The notes under the pieces were generated by a model that did no database searches, was not told the origin of the DNA, and worked only from the letters and a program-made list of their open reading frames with translations. 5,196 nt of DNA, from the NCBI GenBank assembly GCA_012799255.1, contig JAAZLQ010000333.1, positions 1 through 5,196 on the forward strand. The letters run 5' to 3'. Made by a program: the position numbers and the translations under genes. The stretch is from Bacillota bacterium. GTDB taxonomy: Bacteria; Bacillota_G; Limnochordia; DTU010. Shown piece after piece: positions 1 through 5,196 of the stretch (the stretch's first letter is position 1; every line of letters begins with the position of its first letter).

Positions 1-381
1 AATGAACAAAAACACAGGCACTTTGTACATGGCAAGCAACCGCCAAAGTGTAGCGGTGTGTCCTTGTACTCCATCTGCACCGCTAATCACTAAGATAGCA
101 TAGTCTAACACCTGTAGCGTTCTTTCCATTTCCGCGGAAAAGTCCACGTGGCCTGGTGTATCTAGCAAAGTAATCTCAGTACCGTCTACCTCAAAGATGG
201 CCTGTTTAGAGAAGATAGTGATTCCCCGTTCCTTTTCTAGGTCGTGAGTATCTAGATAGGCATCTTGATTATCAACTCTCCCGAGCCTCTGAGTCTTGCC
301 GCTCAAAAAGAGCATGCTCTCAGATAATGTGGTTTTGCCAGCATCCACATGGGCTAGTATACCAATGACGATTTTTTTCAT
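1..381 (-). CDS. Tet(M)/EF-G-like translation factor GTPase, N-terminal part (runs off left edge)
   Basis: The first 127 codons are present, starting at ATG 381 and continuing past base 1 without a stop. The N-terminus (MKKIVIGILAHVDAGKTT) is that of the translational GTPase superfamily. The G1/P-loop AHVDAGKT is at residues 10-17, the G2 region RGITI at 52-56 and the G3 motif DTPGH at 74-78. The G4 NKxD motif and all later domains lie outside the window. The closest fit is the ribosomal-protection branch (Tet(M)/Tet(O)-like: LAHVDAGKTTL, ERGITI, LDGAIL-type helix) rather than canonical EF-G. Such proteins bind the ribosome in the cytoplasm and hydrolyse GTP. Many clostridial chromosomal members are annotated as tetracycline resistance proteins without proof, so resistance cannot be claimed here. 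The start is supported by GGTGG six bases upstream (388-392). The gene has its own promoter and is separated from the upstream cluster by a terminator. GTPase family is near certain; subfamily is probable. Confidence 0.9.
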   Translation of the reverse strand, partial: MKKIVIGILAHVDAGKTTLSESMLFLSGKTQRLGRVDNQDAYLDTHDLEKERGITIFSKQAIFEVDGTEITLLDTPGHVDFSAEMERTLQVLDYAILVISGADGVQGHTATLWRLLAMYKVPVFLFI

Positions 382-414
382 TTTAGACCACCATATATGT
401 AATCCTCTCTTACT

Positions 415-443
415 ATCATACCAGTTTGTCCACTTTTTCGCAA
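415..443 (-). promoter_or_regulatory. Extended -10, SigA-type promoter for the GTPase gene
   Basis: On the minus strand TTGCGA (443-438, 4 of 6 to the TTGACA consensus) is followed after exactly 17 bases by TATGAT (420-415, 5 of 6 to TATAAT). A TGG directly precedes the -10 box, which makes it an extended -10 element (TGnTATGAT). The predicted transcript start is near 408, giving a short leader of about 27 bases before ATG 381. The site lies between the terminator of the upstream cluster and the GTPase gene, as expected if that gene is transcribed on its own. Seen by motif only. Confidence 0.7.
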
Positions 444-466
444 AGAACATATAGCATTTGCCTAAC

Positions 467-492
467 AAAAAAGCCCTGCTGGAGGGCTTTTT
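467..492 (-). terminator. Intrinsic terminator ending the ABC-phosphatase-CDF cluster
   Basis: A perfect 10-bp inverted repeat (468-477 with 483-492, AAAAAGCCCT / AGGGCTTTTT) encloses a 5-base loop. Read on the minus strand it ends in a T run (472-467). It starts 16 bases after the stop codon of the CDF gene at 508, the right place for a rho-independent terminator. Because the hairpin has A and T runs on both sides it could work in both directions, but no gene enters from the left on the plus strand. Confidence 0.9.
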
Positions 493-507
493 ATTTACGG
501 GATAAAT

Positions 508-1428
508 CTACTCCGGTGCAACCGGATCCACGTGGATAATCAGATGAATCCCATCATTCTCTAAGAAATCCCGTTCAATACTGTCAATGATATCATGGGT
601 GATCACTGGATCTTCGTCACTAGGCATCTCCACATGAGCACTCACATAGCGTCTTTCCGGACCATAATCGTGAATAATAAGATCGTGGATACCCAATACC
701 TGCTTATGGGCGGTTATTTTCTCGGAAATATAGTCCACCAACTCCTCTGAGGGGGCTTCACCAACTAACGGACTAATCGTTTCCTTTAAGAGTCCGATGC
801 CGTTATAGAGAATGAAAAGAGACACACCTAGTGCGGCCCAGCCGTCCAGCTCGATGCCAGCATAACGAGATACCAAGGCACTGATAAATACAGCGCTCGT
901 GGCTAAAGCATCGTTTCTACTATCCACTGAAACTGCTTTCAAGGCGGAGGAGCCAATCCGTTTACTGAAGCGGCGATAGAATAAAGCCATCCAACTCTTT
1001 ACAGCCACCGAAATAACCAGCACTATCACAATGGGAGTACCAAAATCGACGGGACTCGGATCTAGAATCTCAGTTATGCCGCTGCGGGCAAGTTCAACTC
1101 CAACAACAAGTACCAATACCGCCACGGCTAGACCTGCGATGTACTCATAACGACCATGCCCAAAGGGGTGTTCGTCGTCGGCCTTTTTGGCAGCCATCTT
1201 AAACCCTAGCAAGGTAATAATCGCGCCAAGAGCATCCATGAGATTATTCAGACCGTCAGCAATGACCGCCACACTACCTGCGAATATGCCAGCAGTGACT
1301 TTGCCCACCACAAGTAACAGATTGATTACGATGCCTGCCCAGCTAGCAAAGCTTCCCGCTGAGCTTCGGCTTTCTAAATTATCCGAACTTGATTTGGACC
1401 TTAGCCAGCGCTTCAGCCACCCCGCCAT
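508..1428 (-). CDS. Cation diffusion facilitator (CDF) family metal efflux transporter, probably Mn2+-type
   Basis: This is a 306-residue inner-membrane cation/proton antiporter, the usual length for bacterial CDF proteins. Six hydrophobic segments lie near 29-49, 52-76, 96-118, 129-151, 167-189 and 196-218, followed by a cytoplasmic domain to the C-terminus. Putative transport-site residues are D58 and N62 in TM2 (IADGLNNLMD) and D169 and D173 in TM5 (VDSRNDA). The HPFGHGR loop after TM2 (87-93) is a family hallmark. H248, H265, H299 and D301 in the C-terminal domain fit the regulatory dimer sites of this fold. A DxxxD in TM5 instead of HxxxD, together with Asn in TM2, is the pattern described for Mn2+ exporters such as pneumococcal MntE; the Mn2+ assignment is therefore inference. 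Bacillus MneS/MneP-type proteins are likely relatives. The start is taken at ATG 1428 because AAAGGATAGGTGA ends five bases before it. An in-frame GTG at 1437, directly after the phosphatase stop, would add three residues. Last gene of the cluster. Confidence 0.9.
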   Translation of the reverse strand: MAGWLKRWLRSKSSSDNLESRSSAGSFASWAGIVINLLLVVGKVTAGIFAGSVAVIADGLNNLMDALGAIITLLGFKMAAKKADDEHPFGHGRYEYIAGLAVAVLVLVVGVELARSGITEILDPSPVDFGTPIVIVLVISVAVKSWMALFYRRFSKRIGSSALKAVSVDSRNDALATSAVFISALVSRYAGIELDGWAALGVSLFILYNGIGLLKETISPLVGEAPSEELVDYISEKITAHKQVLGIHDLIIHDYGPERRYVSAHVEMPSDEDPVITHDIIDSIERDFLENDGIHLIIHVDPVAPE

Positions 1429-1433
1429 TGATT

Positions 1434-1446
1434 TCACCTATCCTTT
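1434..1446 (-). promoter_or_regulatory. Ribosome binding site that decides the CDF start
   Basis: On the minus strand AAAGGATAGGTGA matches the anti-Shine-Dalgarno complement AAAGGAGGTGA apart from a small insertion. It ends five bases before ATG 1428 but overlaps the alternative GTG 1437, which favours the ATG. It also contains the TAG stop of the upstream phosphatase gene, so translation of the two genes is probably coupled. Confidence 0.7.
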
Positions 1447-2199
1447 GATCATTCCCAATAACTCATCATGAACCAAACCGTTTGAGGCACAGATTTCATG
1501 CCCTAGGGGGTTGAAATTTTGACCCAGACACCCAGAAATTCGTCCTCCCGCCTCTACCACGATGAGACTTCCCGCAACAATGTCCCAGGGATGTAAAAAC
1601 CGCTCCCAAAATGCCTCAATACGTCCAGAAGCAACTTGACAAAGGTCAAGGGCAGCAGAACCTAGGCAACGTACCCCCTGGGAGGCCTTAGTAACACGTT
1701 CATAAGCAGACAGATTATCTTCGCTGGTAGTTGCCACGTCATAAGGAAAACCAGTGGCTAGCAGACTTGCCTGCACCTTGTCTTGCTTAGACACAGCTAT
1801 TCTTGTTCCGTTCAAAAACGCCCCACTGCCCTTCTCCGCCCAGAAGCACTCATTGGAAGCTGGATTATATACTACCCCCAGCACTGCCTCGTTACCTTTA
1901 ATCAGTCCCAAAGAAACAGAAAAATAAGGAAAGCCATGGGCAAAGTTTGTGGTTCCGTCGATGGGATCGATCACCCACAGCAAATCACTAGTTCCTTCGA
2001 TTCGAGAGCCCTCTTCGCCGAGGATGCCATGGCTGGGAAACAACTTCTGTAGTTGGTCAACAACGTACTTTTCCGAAGCCTTGTCAGCATCCGTTACCAG
2101 ATCAATGCTTCCCTTATGTTCTATAGAGATCCCTTGTTTCAACTTCCGTACTAGGATTTCTCCCGCGCCTAAAGCTACTTGTCTTGCCAGTTCAATCAC
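1438..2199 (-). CDS. Inositol monophosphatase family protein (SuhB/YktC-like)
   Basis: This 253-residue soluble, metal-dependent phosphatase is complete and of normal family length. All hallmark motifs are present: DLVTDADK (33-40), the GEEG metal-ligand box (61-64), the DPIDGT signature (78-83) followed by TNFAHGFPYFSVSLGL, and the C-terminal HPWDIVAG motif with D206. The Asp and Glu residues that hold the catalytic Mg2+ ions in the family (E62/E63, D78, D81, D206) are all visible, so it should be active. Family members hydrolyse inositol-1-phosphate and related sugar or nucleotide phosphates; the true substrate cannot be read from the sequence. The start is GTG 2199 (GTG ATT GAA), supported by AGGAGGT seven bases upstream (2207-2213). 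The gene follows the ABC permease by 24 bases and its TAG stop abuts the CDF gene, consistent with one operon. Family assignment is very secure; physiological role is open. Confidence 0.95.
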   Translation of the reverse strand: MIELARQVALGAGEILVRKLKQGISIEHKGSIDLVTDADKASEKYVVDQLQKLFPSHGILGEEGSRIEGTSDLLWVIDPIDGTTNFAHGFPYFSVSLGLIKGNEAVLGVVYNPASNECFWAEKGSGAFLNGTRIAVSKQDKVQASLLATGFPYDVATTSEDNLSAYERVTKASQGVRCLGSAALDLCQVASGRIEAFWERFLHPWDIVAGSLIVVEAGGRISGCLGQNFNPLGHEICASNGLVHDELLGMIKG

Positions 2200-2206
2200 T
2201 CAAGTT

Positions 2207-2213
2207 ACCTCCT
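2207..2213 (-). promoter_or_regulatory. Strong ribosome binding site supporting the GTG start of the phosphatase
   Basis: AGGAGGT on the minus strand is a full Shine-Dalgarno core, seven bases before GTG 2199. No ATG lies at a suitable distance, so the GTG is the start of choice. Confidence 0.85.
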
Positions 2214-2230
2214 ATTAGTCCCTACTAGTC
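2211..2230 (-). repeat. Imperfect 10-bp tandem repeat across the permease stop and phosphatase leader
   Basis: Two adjacent 10-base units, GACTAGTAGG and GACTAATAGG on the minus strand, differ at one position. The first holds the permease stop as a double TAG TAG (2227-2222); the second leads into the AGGAGGT ribosome binding site of the phosphatase gene. It looks like a small local duplication, and no function is implied. Confidence 0.6.
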
Positions 2231-3070
2231 TTTGAGCATTCTCCACACCGCAAGGGTGAAAAACACGACAGCTGTTAGAATTAGAATCAGCACACTTTCG
2301 AAAGAACCCATAGTATATTCACCAAATTGATACACTACACCAAGACTGGTCTTAAAATTGCCAGCCATCTGTGGAGCCCCTGCAAAGGTCTGACTCAAGG
2401 GAACTTCCATAAAAACCTGTCGAAATAGGGCAGCCGCATGGGAAATGGGGAAAAGCTTAATCACCATTTGCACCCCACCAGGTAAAACACTGATTGGAAC
2501 ATAGATACCCATTAAAAAACCAATCAGGGTTCCAACCACTGTACTCGCCACCGCAAAGGAGTTTTGCGTCTTAAAAAAGGAAACCAAGAACGAGATCAGA
2601 GTACCGCTGGCTAAAGTGGATAAAATGATTAAGCCCAATACTTTTAACAGAGCAGCAATTGGCAATAATTCACCGCCATTAGCGACAATATATACTTCTG
2701 CAAGAATCAGAGCCACAAAAGTCATTATAACTCCCACGAAGATAGAACTGAGCAGGTACCCCCCCACAATTGTCCACCTTTGCAGGGGAGAGCAGTGGAA
2801 ATCTTTCGAAATCCCCTTGTCTTTGTCATCTACCATCACGCTTGCGGCACCCATGGTGGTAGTGATAGAGGTTACAGCCATAAGACCAGCCATTATCCAA
2901 CTATCCATTAAGAACCTTGCTCCTGGGACATCCTGCATATCAGATGTAATAGTATCACCGAGAAACAAGACATAAAGTCCAATAATAATGAAAACCGCTA
3001 ATAACGAGAAAAACACTGCAGCTCGATCCCTGAAAAAGAGTTTTAAGTTACGAGAAGCAAACTTAATCAT
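2225..3070 (-). CDS. ABC-2 type transporter permease
   Basis: This 281-residue integral membrane protein is the membrane half of an ABC exporter. An N-terminal amphipathic stretch (ASRNLKLFFRDRAAVFF) typical of ABC-2 permeases precedes about six membrane segments near 18-38, 58-80, 100-128, 138-165, 170-195 and 258-278. The GIYVPISVLPGGVQ...LFPISHAAALFRQVF region (188-220) is the conserved ABC-2 motif of the drug/polysaccharide exporter class. A charged cytoplasmic loop (VDDKDKGISKDFHCSP, 80-95) lies between segments 2 and 3 and is the usual contact region for the ATPase. The ATG at 3070 overlaps the TGA of the ATPase gene (ATGA), and AAAGGAGA (3078-3085) lies seven bases upstream, so the two are translationally coupled. 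Family is secure. The substrate (drug, antimicrobial peptide, lipid or glycan) cannot be told from the sequence. Confidence 0.93.
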   Translation of the reverse strand: MIKFASRNLKLFFRDRAAVFFSLLAVFIIIGLYVLFLGDTITSDMQDVPGARFLMDSWIMAGLMAVTSITTTMGAASVMVDDKDKGISKDFHCSPLQRWTIVGGYLLSSIFVGVIMTFVALILAEVYIVANGGELLPIAALLKVLGLIILSTLASGTLISFLVSFFKTQNSFAVASTVVGTLIGFLMGIYVPISVLPGGVQMVIKLFPISHAAALFRQVFMEVPLSQTFAGAPQMAGNFKTSLGVVYQFGEYTMGSFESVLILILTAVVFFTLAVWRMLKD

Positions 3071-3981
3071 GACCGAATCTCCTTTCCGGTAATCCCGATA
3101 AAGGCATCATCCATGGTGCCCTGCAGTACCTCAAAGTCTGATATATAGTCACGGCACCTCTCAATGATAGGTAGGGCATCGAAGGTACTGGCGATGGGAA
3201 CAGCAATAATATCCGCCTGCATTTCGTAAGATAGTTTCAACTCTTTCAACACATTAACCGTCTCATCTACCGCCTTGGCTCTCAATCGTAATTGATCGTT
3301 CGCATATTTGGCCTTAAGCTGTGCTGGAGTACCTTTAGCTGCAATTTCCCCATGGTCGATCACTATCACATAGTCTGCCTGAGCAGCCTCTTCCATATAG
3401 TGAGTTGTAAGAAAAACCGTCATGCCACTTTCTTCTTGAAGTTCACGGATGAACTCCCAAACATTTCGTCTGGTTTGGGCATCGAGACCAGTTGTAGGTT
3501 CGTCCAAAAAGAGGATTCGAGGCCTATTAACCAATGCGCGAGCAATGTCAGCACGCCTACGCTGTCCACCCGACAACTTACCATAGGGTTGGTCCAGAAA
3601 GTCAATAACCGCTGCATCTTGAGCAGCCTGCTTCACTGCGGCCTGCAACTGCTGACCTTTGAGGCCATAGAAACTCCCCCGAGTGAGAAGGTTTTCCCTG
3701 ACCGTCAAAAGATCATCCAAGAGATGTCCTTGAAACACGACCCCGATAGAAGCCCTAATCTGATTATCTTCCACTCCTAGGCGATATCCGTTAATTAACA
3801 CATCCCCTTGATCGCGTTTTAGGGCTGTACTGAGAATCTCGATTGTGGTTGATTTACCTGCGCCATTTGGTCCAAGAAAGGCAAAGAGCTTGCCTTGTTC
3901 CACGTAAAAATCGATTCCCTTCACCGCTTTAATCTGTCCGTAGGATTTTGCAAGACCGTGAACATCAATGATCTTCTCCAT
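3067..3981 (-). CDS. ABC exporter ATP-binding protein (DrrA-like class)
   Basis: This 304-residue cytoplasmic ATPase powers the adjacent permease. All nucleotide-binding elements are intact: Walker A GPNGAGKST (37-45), Q-loop Q84, signature LSGGQRRR (136-143), Walker B ILFLDEP (156-162) with the following TTGLD D-loop, and the H-loop histidine H194 in TTHYMEEA. After the roughly 220-residue ATPase core comes a C-terminal extension (about 225-300) ending in TMDDAFIGITGKEIR. This resembles the end of the accessory domain (DUF4162-like) of DrrA/CcmA-type multidrug and antibiotic exporters. The ATG at 3981 has AAGG six bases upstream at the end of a long purine tract. It is the first gene of the cluster, starting 60 bases after the terminator of the upstream gene. 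I found no convincing -35/-10 pair in that gap. ABC ATPase function is certain; drug export is only one of several possible roles. Confidence 0.96.
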   Translation of the reverse strand: MEKIIDVHGLAKSYGQIKAVKGIDFYVEQGKLFAFLGPNGAGKSTTIEILSTALKRDQGDVLINGYRLGVEDNQIRASIGVVFQGHLLDDLLTVRENLLTRGSFYGLKGQQLQAAVKQAAQDAAVIDFLDQPYGKLSGGQRRRADIARALVNRPRILFLDEPTTGLDAQTRRNVWEFIRELQEESGMTVFLTTHYMEEAAQADYVIVIDHGEIAAKGTPAQLKAKYANDQLRLRAKAVDETVNVLKELKLSYEMQADIIAVPIASTFDALPIIERCRDYISDFEVLQGTMDDAFIGITGKEIRS

Positions 3982-3987
3982 AAGGCA

Positions 3988-4017
3988 CCTTCTTTTCTTC
4001 TTTTCCTCTTCTCTTTT
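3988..4017 (-). other. 30-base uninterrupted purine tract in the leader of the ABC operon
   Basis: Every base from 4017 to 3988 is a purine on the minus strand, made of AAGA/GAGG-like units (for example AAGAGGAAAAGAAG). Its end supplies the AAGG ribosome binding site of the ATPase gene. An unstructured purine-rich leader can favour ribosome loading or protein binding. That role is inference; the tract itself is plain in the sequence. Confidence 0.6.
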
Positions 4018-4040
4018 ACCATGCTACCCGGCAAAGATCT

Positions 4041-4071
4041 AAGAAAAAGTCGACCACCCCACTGATCGACT
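4041..4071 (-). terminator. Intrinsic terminator of the YtvI-like gene
   Basis: On the minus strand AGTCGATCA (4071-4063) pairs with TGGTCGACT (4056-4048), a 9-bp stem with one T-G wobble and a 6-base loop. It is followed by the T-rich TTTTTCTT (ending at 4041). The hairpin begins 25 bases after the stop of the membrane protein gene at 4097. It separates that gene from the ABC operon, which should therefore start from a promoter in 3982-4047. Confidence 0.85.
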
Positions 4072-4096
4072 CTTCATTGTTTACATACTGACCATG

Positions 4097-5170
4097 TTAT
4101 GCTTCTGGATGCAGTTTACCATGATCATAGAGGTACTTAATGACCAAGATGGAAAATGGCAAAATGAACAAACCAATCACCCCAAAAATCCTTACTCCAG
4201 CGTACATACACAATAACATTACTATGGGATGAAGTCCGATTTGTTGACCCACTAGTTTAGGTTCTAAGACATTGCGGATCACAGTGATCACAACATAGAT
4301 TAACACAAGACCTAAACCTAAAGAGAGATTCCCTTTGATTAAGTGGAAAAGTGCCCACGGTATAAGAACAAGCCCTGTCCCAAGTACGGGCAAAATATCT
4401 ACTACCGCAGTAAACGCCGCTATGCTGAAGGCCCCATCTACCCGGAGAATGGAGAGTCCAATAGCAACTTCGGTGAAAGTAATCAGCATTAATAAGGAAT
4501 AGGCCTTAATGTACTTTCCACCAATTCCGGTGATAAACGTCTGTAGTTCTCCCACCAAACCACGCCTCTTATCTGGCAACAGATTGGTGAAAAACTCGGT
4601 GATCATCTCATAGTCCATGGCAAAAAATACTGATGAAATAATCGACAAAACAACTCCTAAAAACACTTTCGGAACCCAAGATACTGTAGAAGTAACGGTG
4701 GCAATAGCCATCGAGGAAACATCCGAGACAATTTTTCCGATAGACTGAGAAACCGAGTCATGGAAGTCTTCGAGGAGCTGTACCAAAGATAGATCAAAAC
4801 GAGTCATAATCCTTTCAATATACTCAAAAATTTGCCCGATCACAGGTTCAACTTCTCGAGAATAAATCCCAGGCATCTTCTCCACAAGGTCTTTAATGCC
4901 GGCGTAAAGCGTCATACCAAACCAAAATAGGAGAAACCCGATCACGAGATAGAATAATAACACTGAAAAAACCGCGGCTAATTTCTTTGGTAGCCTTAGC
5001 TTGGCGGAGAGAAACTGAATCCCCCTTTGTAATACAAAAGCCACCAAAAAACCGATAATAAATGGAGCAATCAAGCCAAATAGGTACTTGAGTGCAATAT
5101 AAGTAATGCCAAAAAGAATCAGGAAGTAAGATGTGTTAATAATAAACACTTTGCGTTTCTCAATAGCCAT
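4097..5170 (-). CDS. ytvI: Sporulation integral membrane protein YtvI-like (AI-2E transporter family)
   Basis: This is a complete 357-residue polytopic membrane protein, close to the family's usual length. Hydrophobic segments lie near 10-30, 32-48, 64-89, 166-186, 222-242, 245-275, 283-299 and 313-346. A soluble, helix-rich stretch from about 92 to 160 sits between the third and fourth segments, the standard AI-2E/PerM-family layout. The VDILPVLGTGLVLIPWA block (257-272) and RNVLEPKLVGQQIGLHPIVMLLCMYAGVRIFGVIG region (299-333) match the YtvI subfamily best. YtvI of Bacillus is made during sporulation under the mother-cell programme and its exact role is unknown; despite the family name, AI-2 transport is not implied. 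ATG 5170 is supported by AAAGAGGTGA ending four bases upstream (5175-5184). The promoter lies beyond the right edge. Family is very secure; the sporulation subfamily is likely but would need an HMM check. Confidence 0.9.
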   Translation of the reverse strand: MAIEKRKVFIINTSYFLILFGITYIALKYLFGLIAPFIIGFLVAFVLQRGIQFLSAKLRLPKKLAAVFSVLLFYLVIGFLLFWFGMTLYAGIKDLVEKMPGIYSREVEPVIGQIFEYIERIMTRFDLSLVQLLEDFHDSVSQSIGKIVSDVSSMAIATVTSTVSWVPKVFLGVVLSIISSVFFAMDYEMITEFFTNLLPDKRRGLVGELQTFITGIGGKYIKAYSLLMLITFTEVAIGLSILRVDGAFSIAAFTAVVDILPVLGTGLVLIPWALFHLIKGNLSLGLGLVLIYVVITVIRNVLEPKLVGQQIGLHPIVMLLCMYAGVRIFGVIGLFILPFSILVIKYLYDHGKLHPEA

Positions 5171-5174
5171 GGGC

Positions 5175-5184
5175 TCACCTCTTT
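5175..5184 (-). promoter_or_regulatory. Ribosome binding site of the YtvI-like gene
   Basis: AAAGAGGTGA on the minus strand is a good Shine-Dalgarno sequence four bases before ATG 5170. Only 12 further bases remain to the window edge, too few to identify a promoter. Confidence 0.8.
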
Positions 5185-5196
5185 CGTTTAGTGTAC

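Noticed and set aside
383..394. Three-codon leader ORF (ATG GTG GTC TAA) as an attenuator peptide gene
   Set aside because: Too short and too near the predicted transcript start to have a proper ribosome binding site, and no alternative hairpins or terminator are seen in the leader. Kept only as a low-interest note.
467..492. Hairpin as a riboswitch or attenuator for the GTPase gene
   Set aside because: It lies upstream of the predicted GTPase promoter and just after the CDF stop codon, so it is a terminator of the preceding operon.
1187..1471. Plus-strand open frame across the CDF-phosphatase junction
   Set aside because: It overlaps two well-supported genes on the other strand and has no domain signal.
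2616..2975. 119-codon plus-strand open frame
   Set aside because: Antisense shadow of the ABC-2 permease; composition is that of reversed membrane-protein codons and no family is recognisable.
3292..3780. 162-codon plus-strand open frame
   Set aside because: It lies wholly antisense to the ABC ATPase gene, whose motifs are all intact. Its translation shows no recognisable domain and no good ribosome binding site.
4048..4071. Inverted repeat GTCGA...TCGAC as a repressor operator
   Set aside because: The T-rich run directly after it and its position just past a stop codon make an intrinsic terminator the simpler reading.

Overview
The window is a compact bacterial stretch in which every supported gene reads leftward, on the minus strand. 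It holds six protein genes, one of them cut by the left edge. The features point to a spore-forming Bacillota, most likely of the clostridial side. They include strong AGGAGG-type ribosome binding sites, moderate GC content, GTG starts, Gram-positive style intrinsic terminators, a YtvI-like sporulation membrane protein and a Tet(M)/EF-G-like GTPase of a type common in Clostridia. The lineage is an inference from gene content and is not placed more finely.

Layout in the direction of transcription, right to left. (1) 5170-4097 is a multi-spanning AI-2E/YtvI-family membrane protein. Its own intrinsic terminator lies at 4071-4041. (2) 3981-508 is a tight four-gene cluster: an ABC-2 exporter ATPase, its permease (4-base ATGA overlap), an inositol monophosphatase-family phosphatase (24-base gap, near-perfect Shine-Dalgarno) and a cation diffusion facilitator (abutting or 9 bases away). 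The cluster closes with a strong 10-bp hairpin terminator at 492-467. (3) After a recognisable extended -10 promoter at 443-415 comes the first 127 codons of a Tet(M)/EF-G-like translation GTPase, which runs off the left edge.

Working together: the ATPase and permease almost certainly form one ABC exporter of unknown substrate. The phosphatase is a soluble metal-dependent (usually Mg2+) enzyme. The CDF protein carries the residue pattern (Asp/Asn in TM2, DxxxD in TM5) associated with Mn2+ efflux. Co-transcription of all four is inferred from spacing and the flanking terminators; no common pathway is evident. No mobile element, CRISPR array, RNA gene or clear sign of recent transfer was found. 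I do not see a convincing undescribed system; the findings are modest points about regulation, start codons and substrate.
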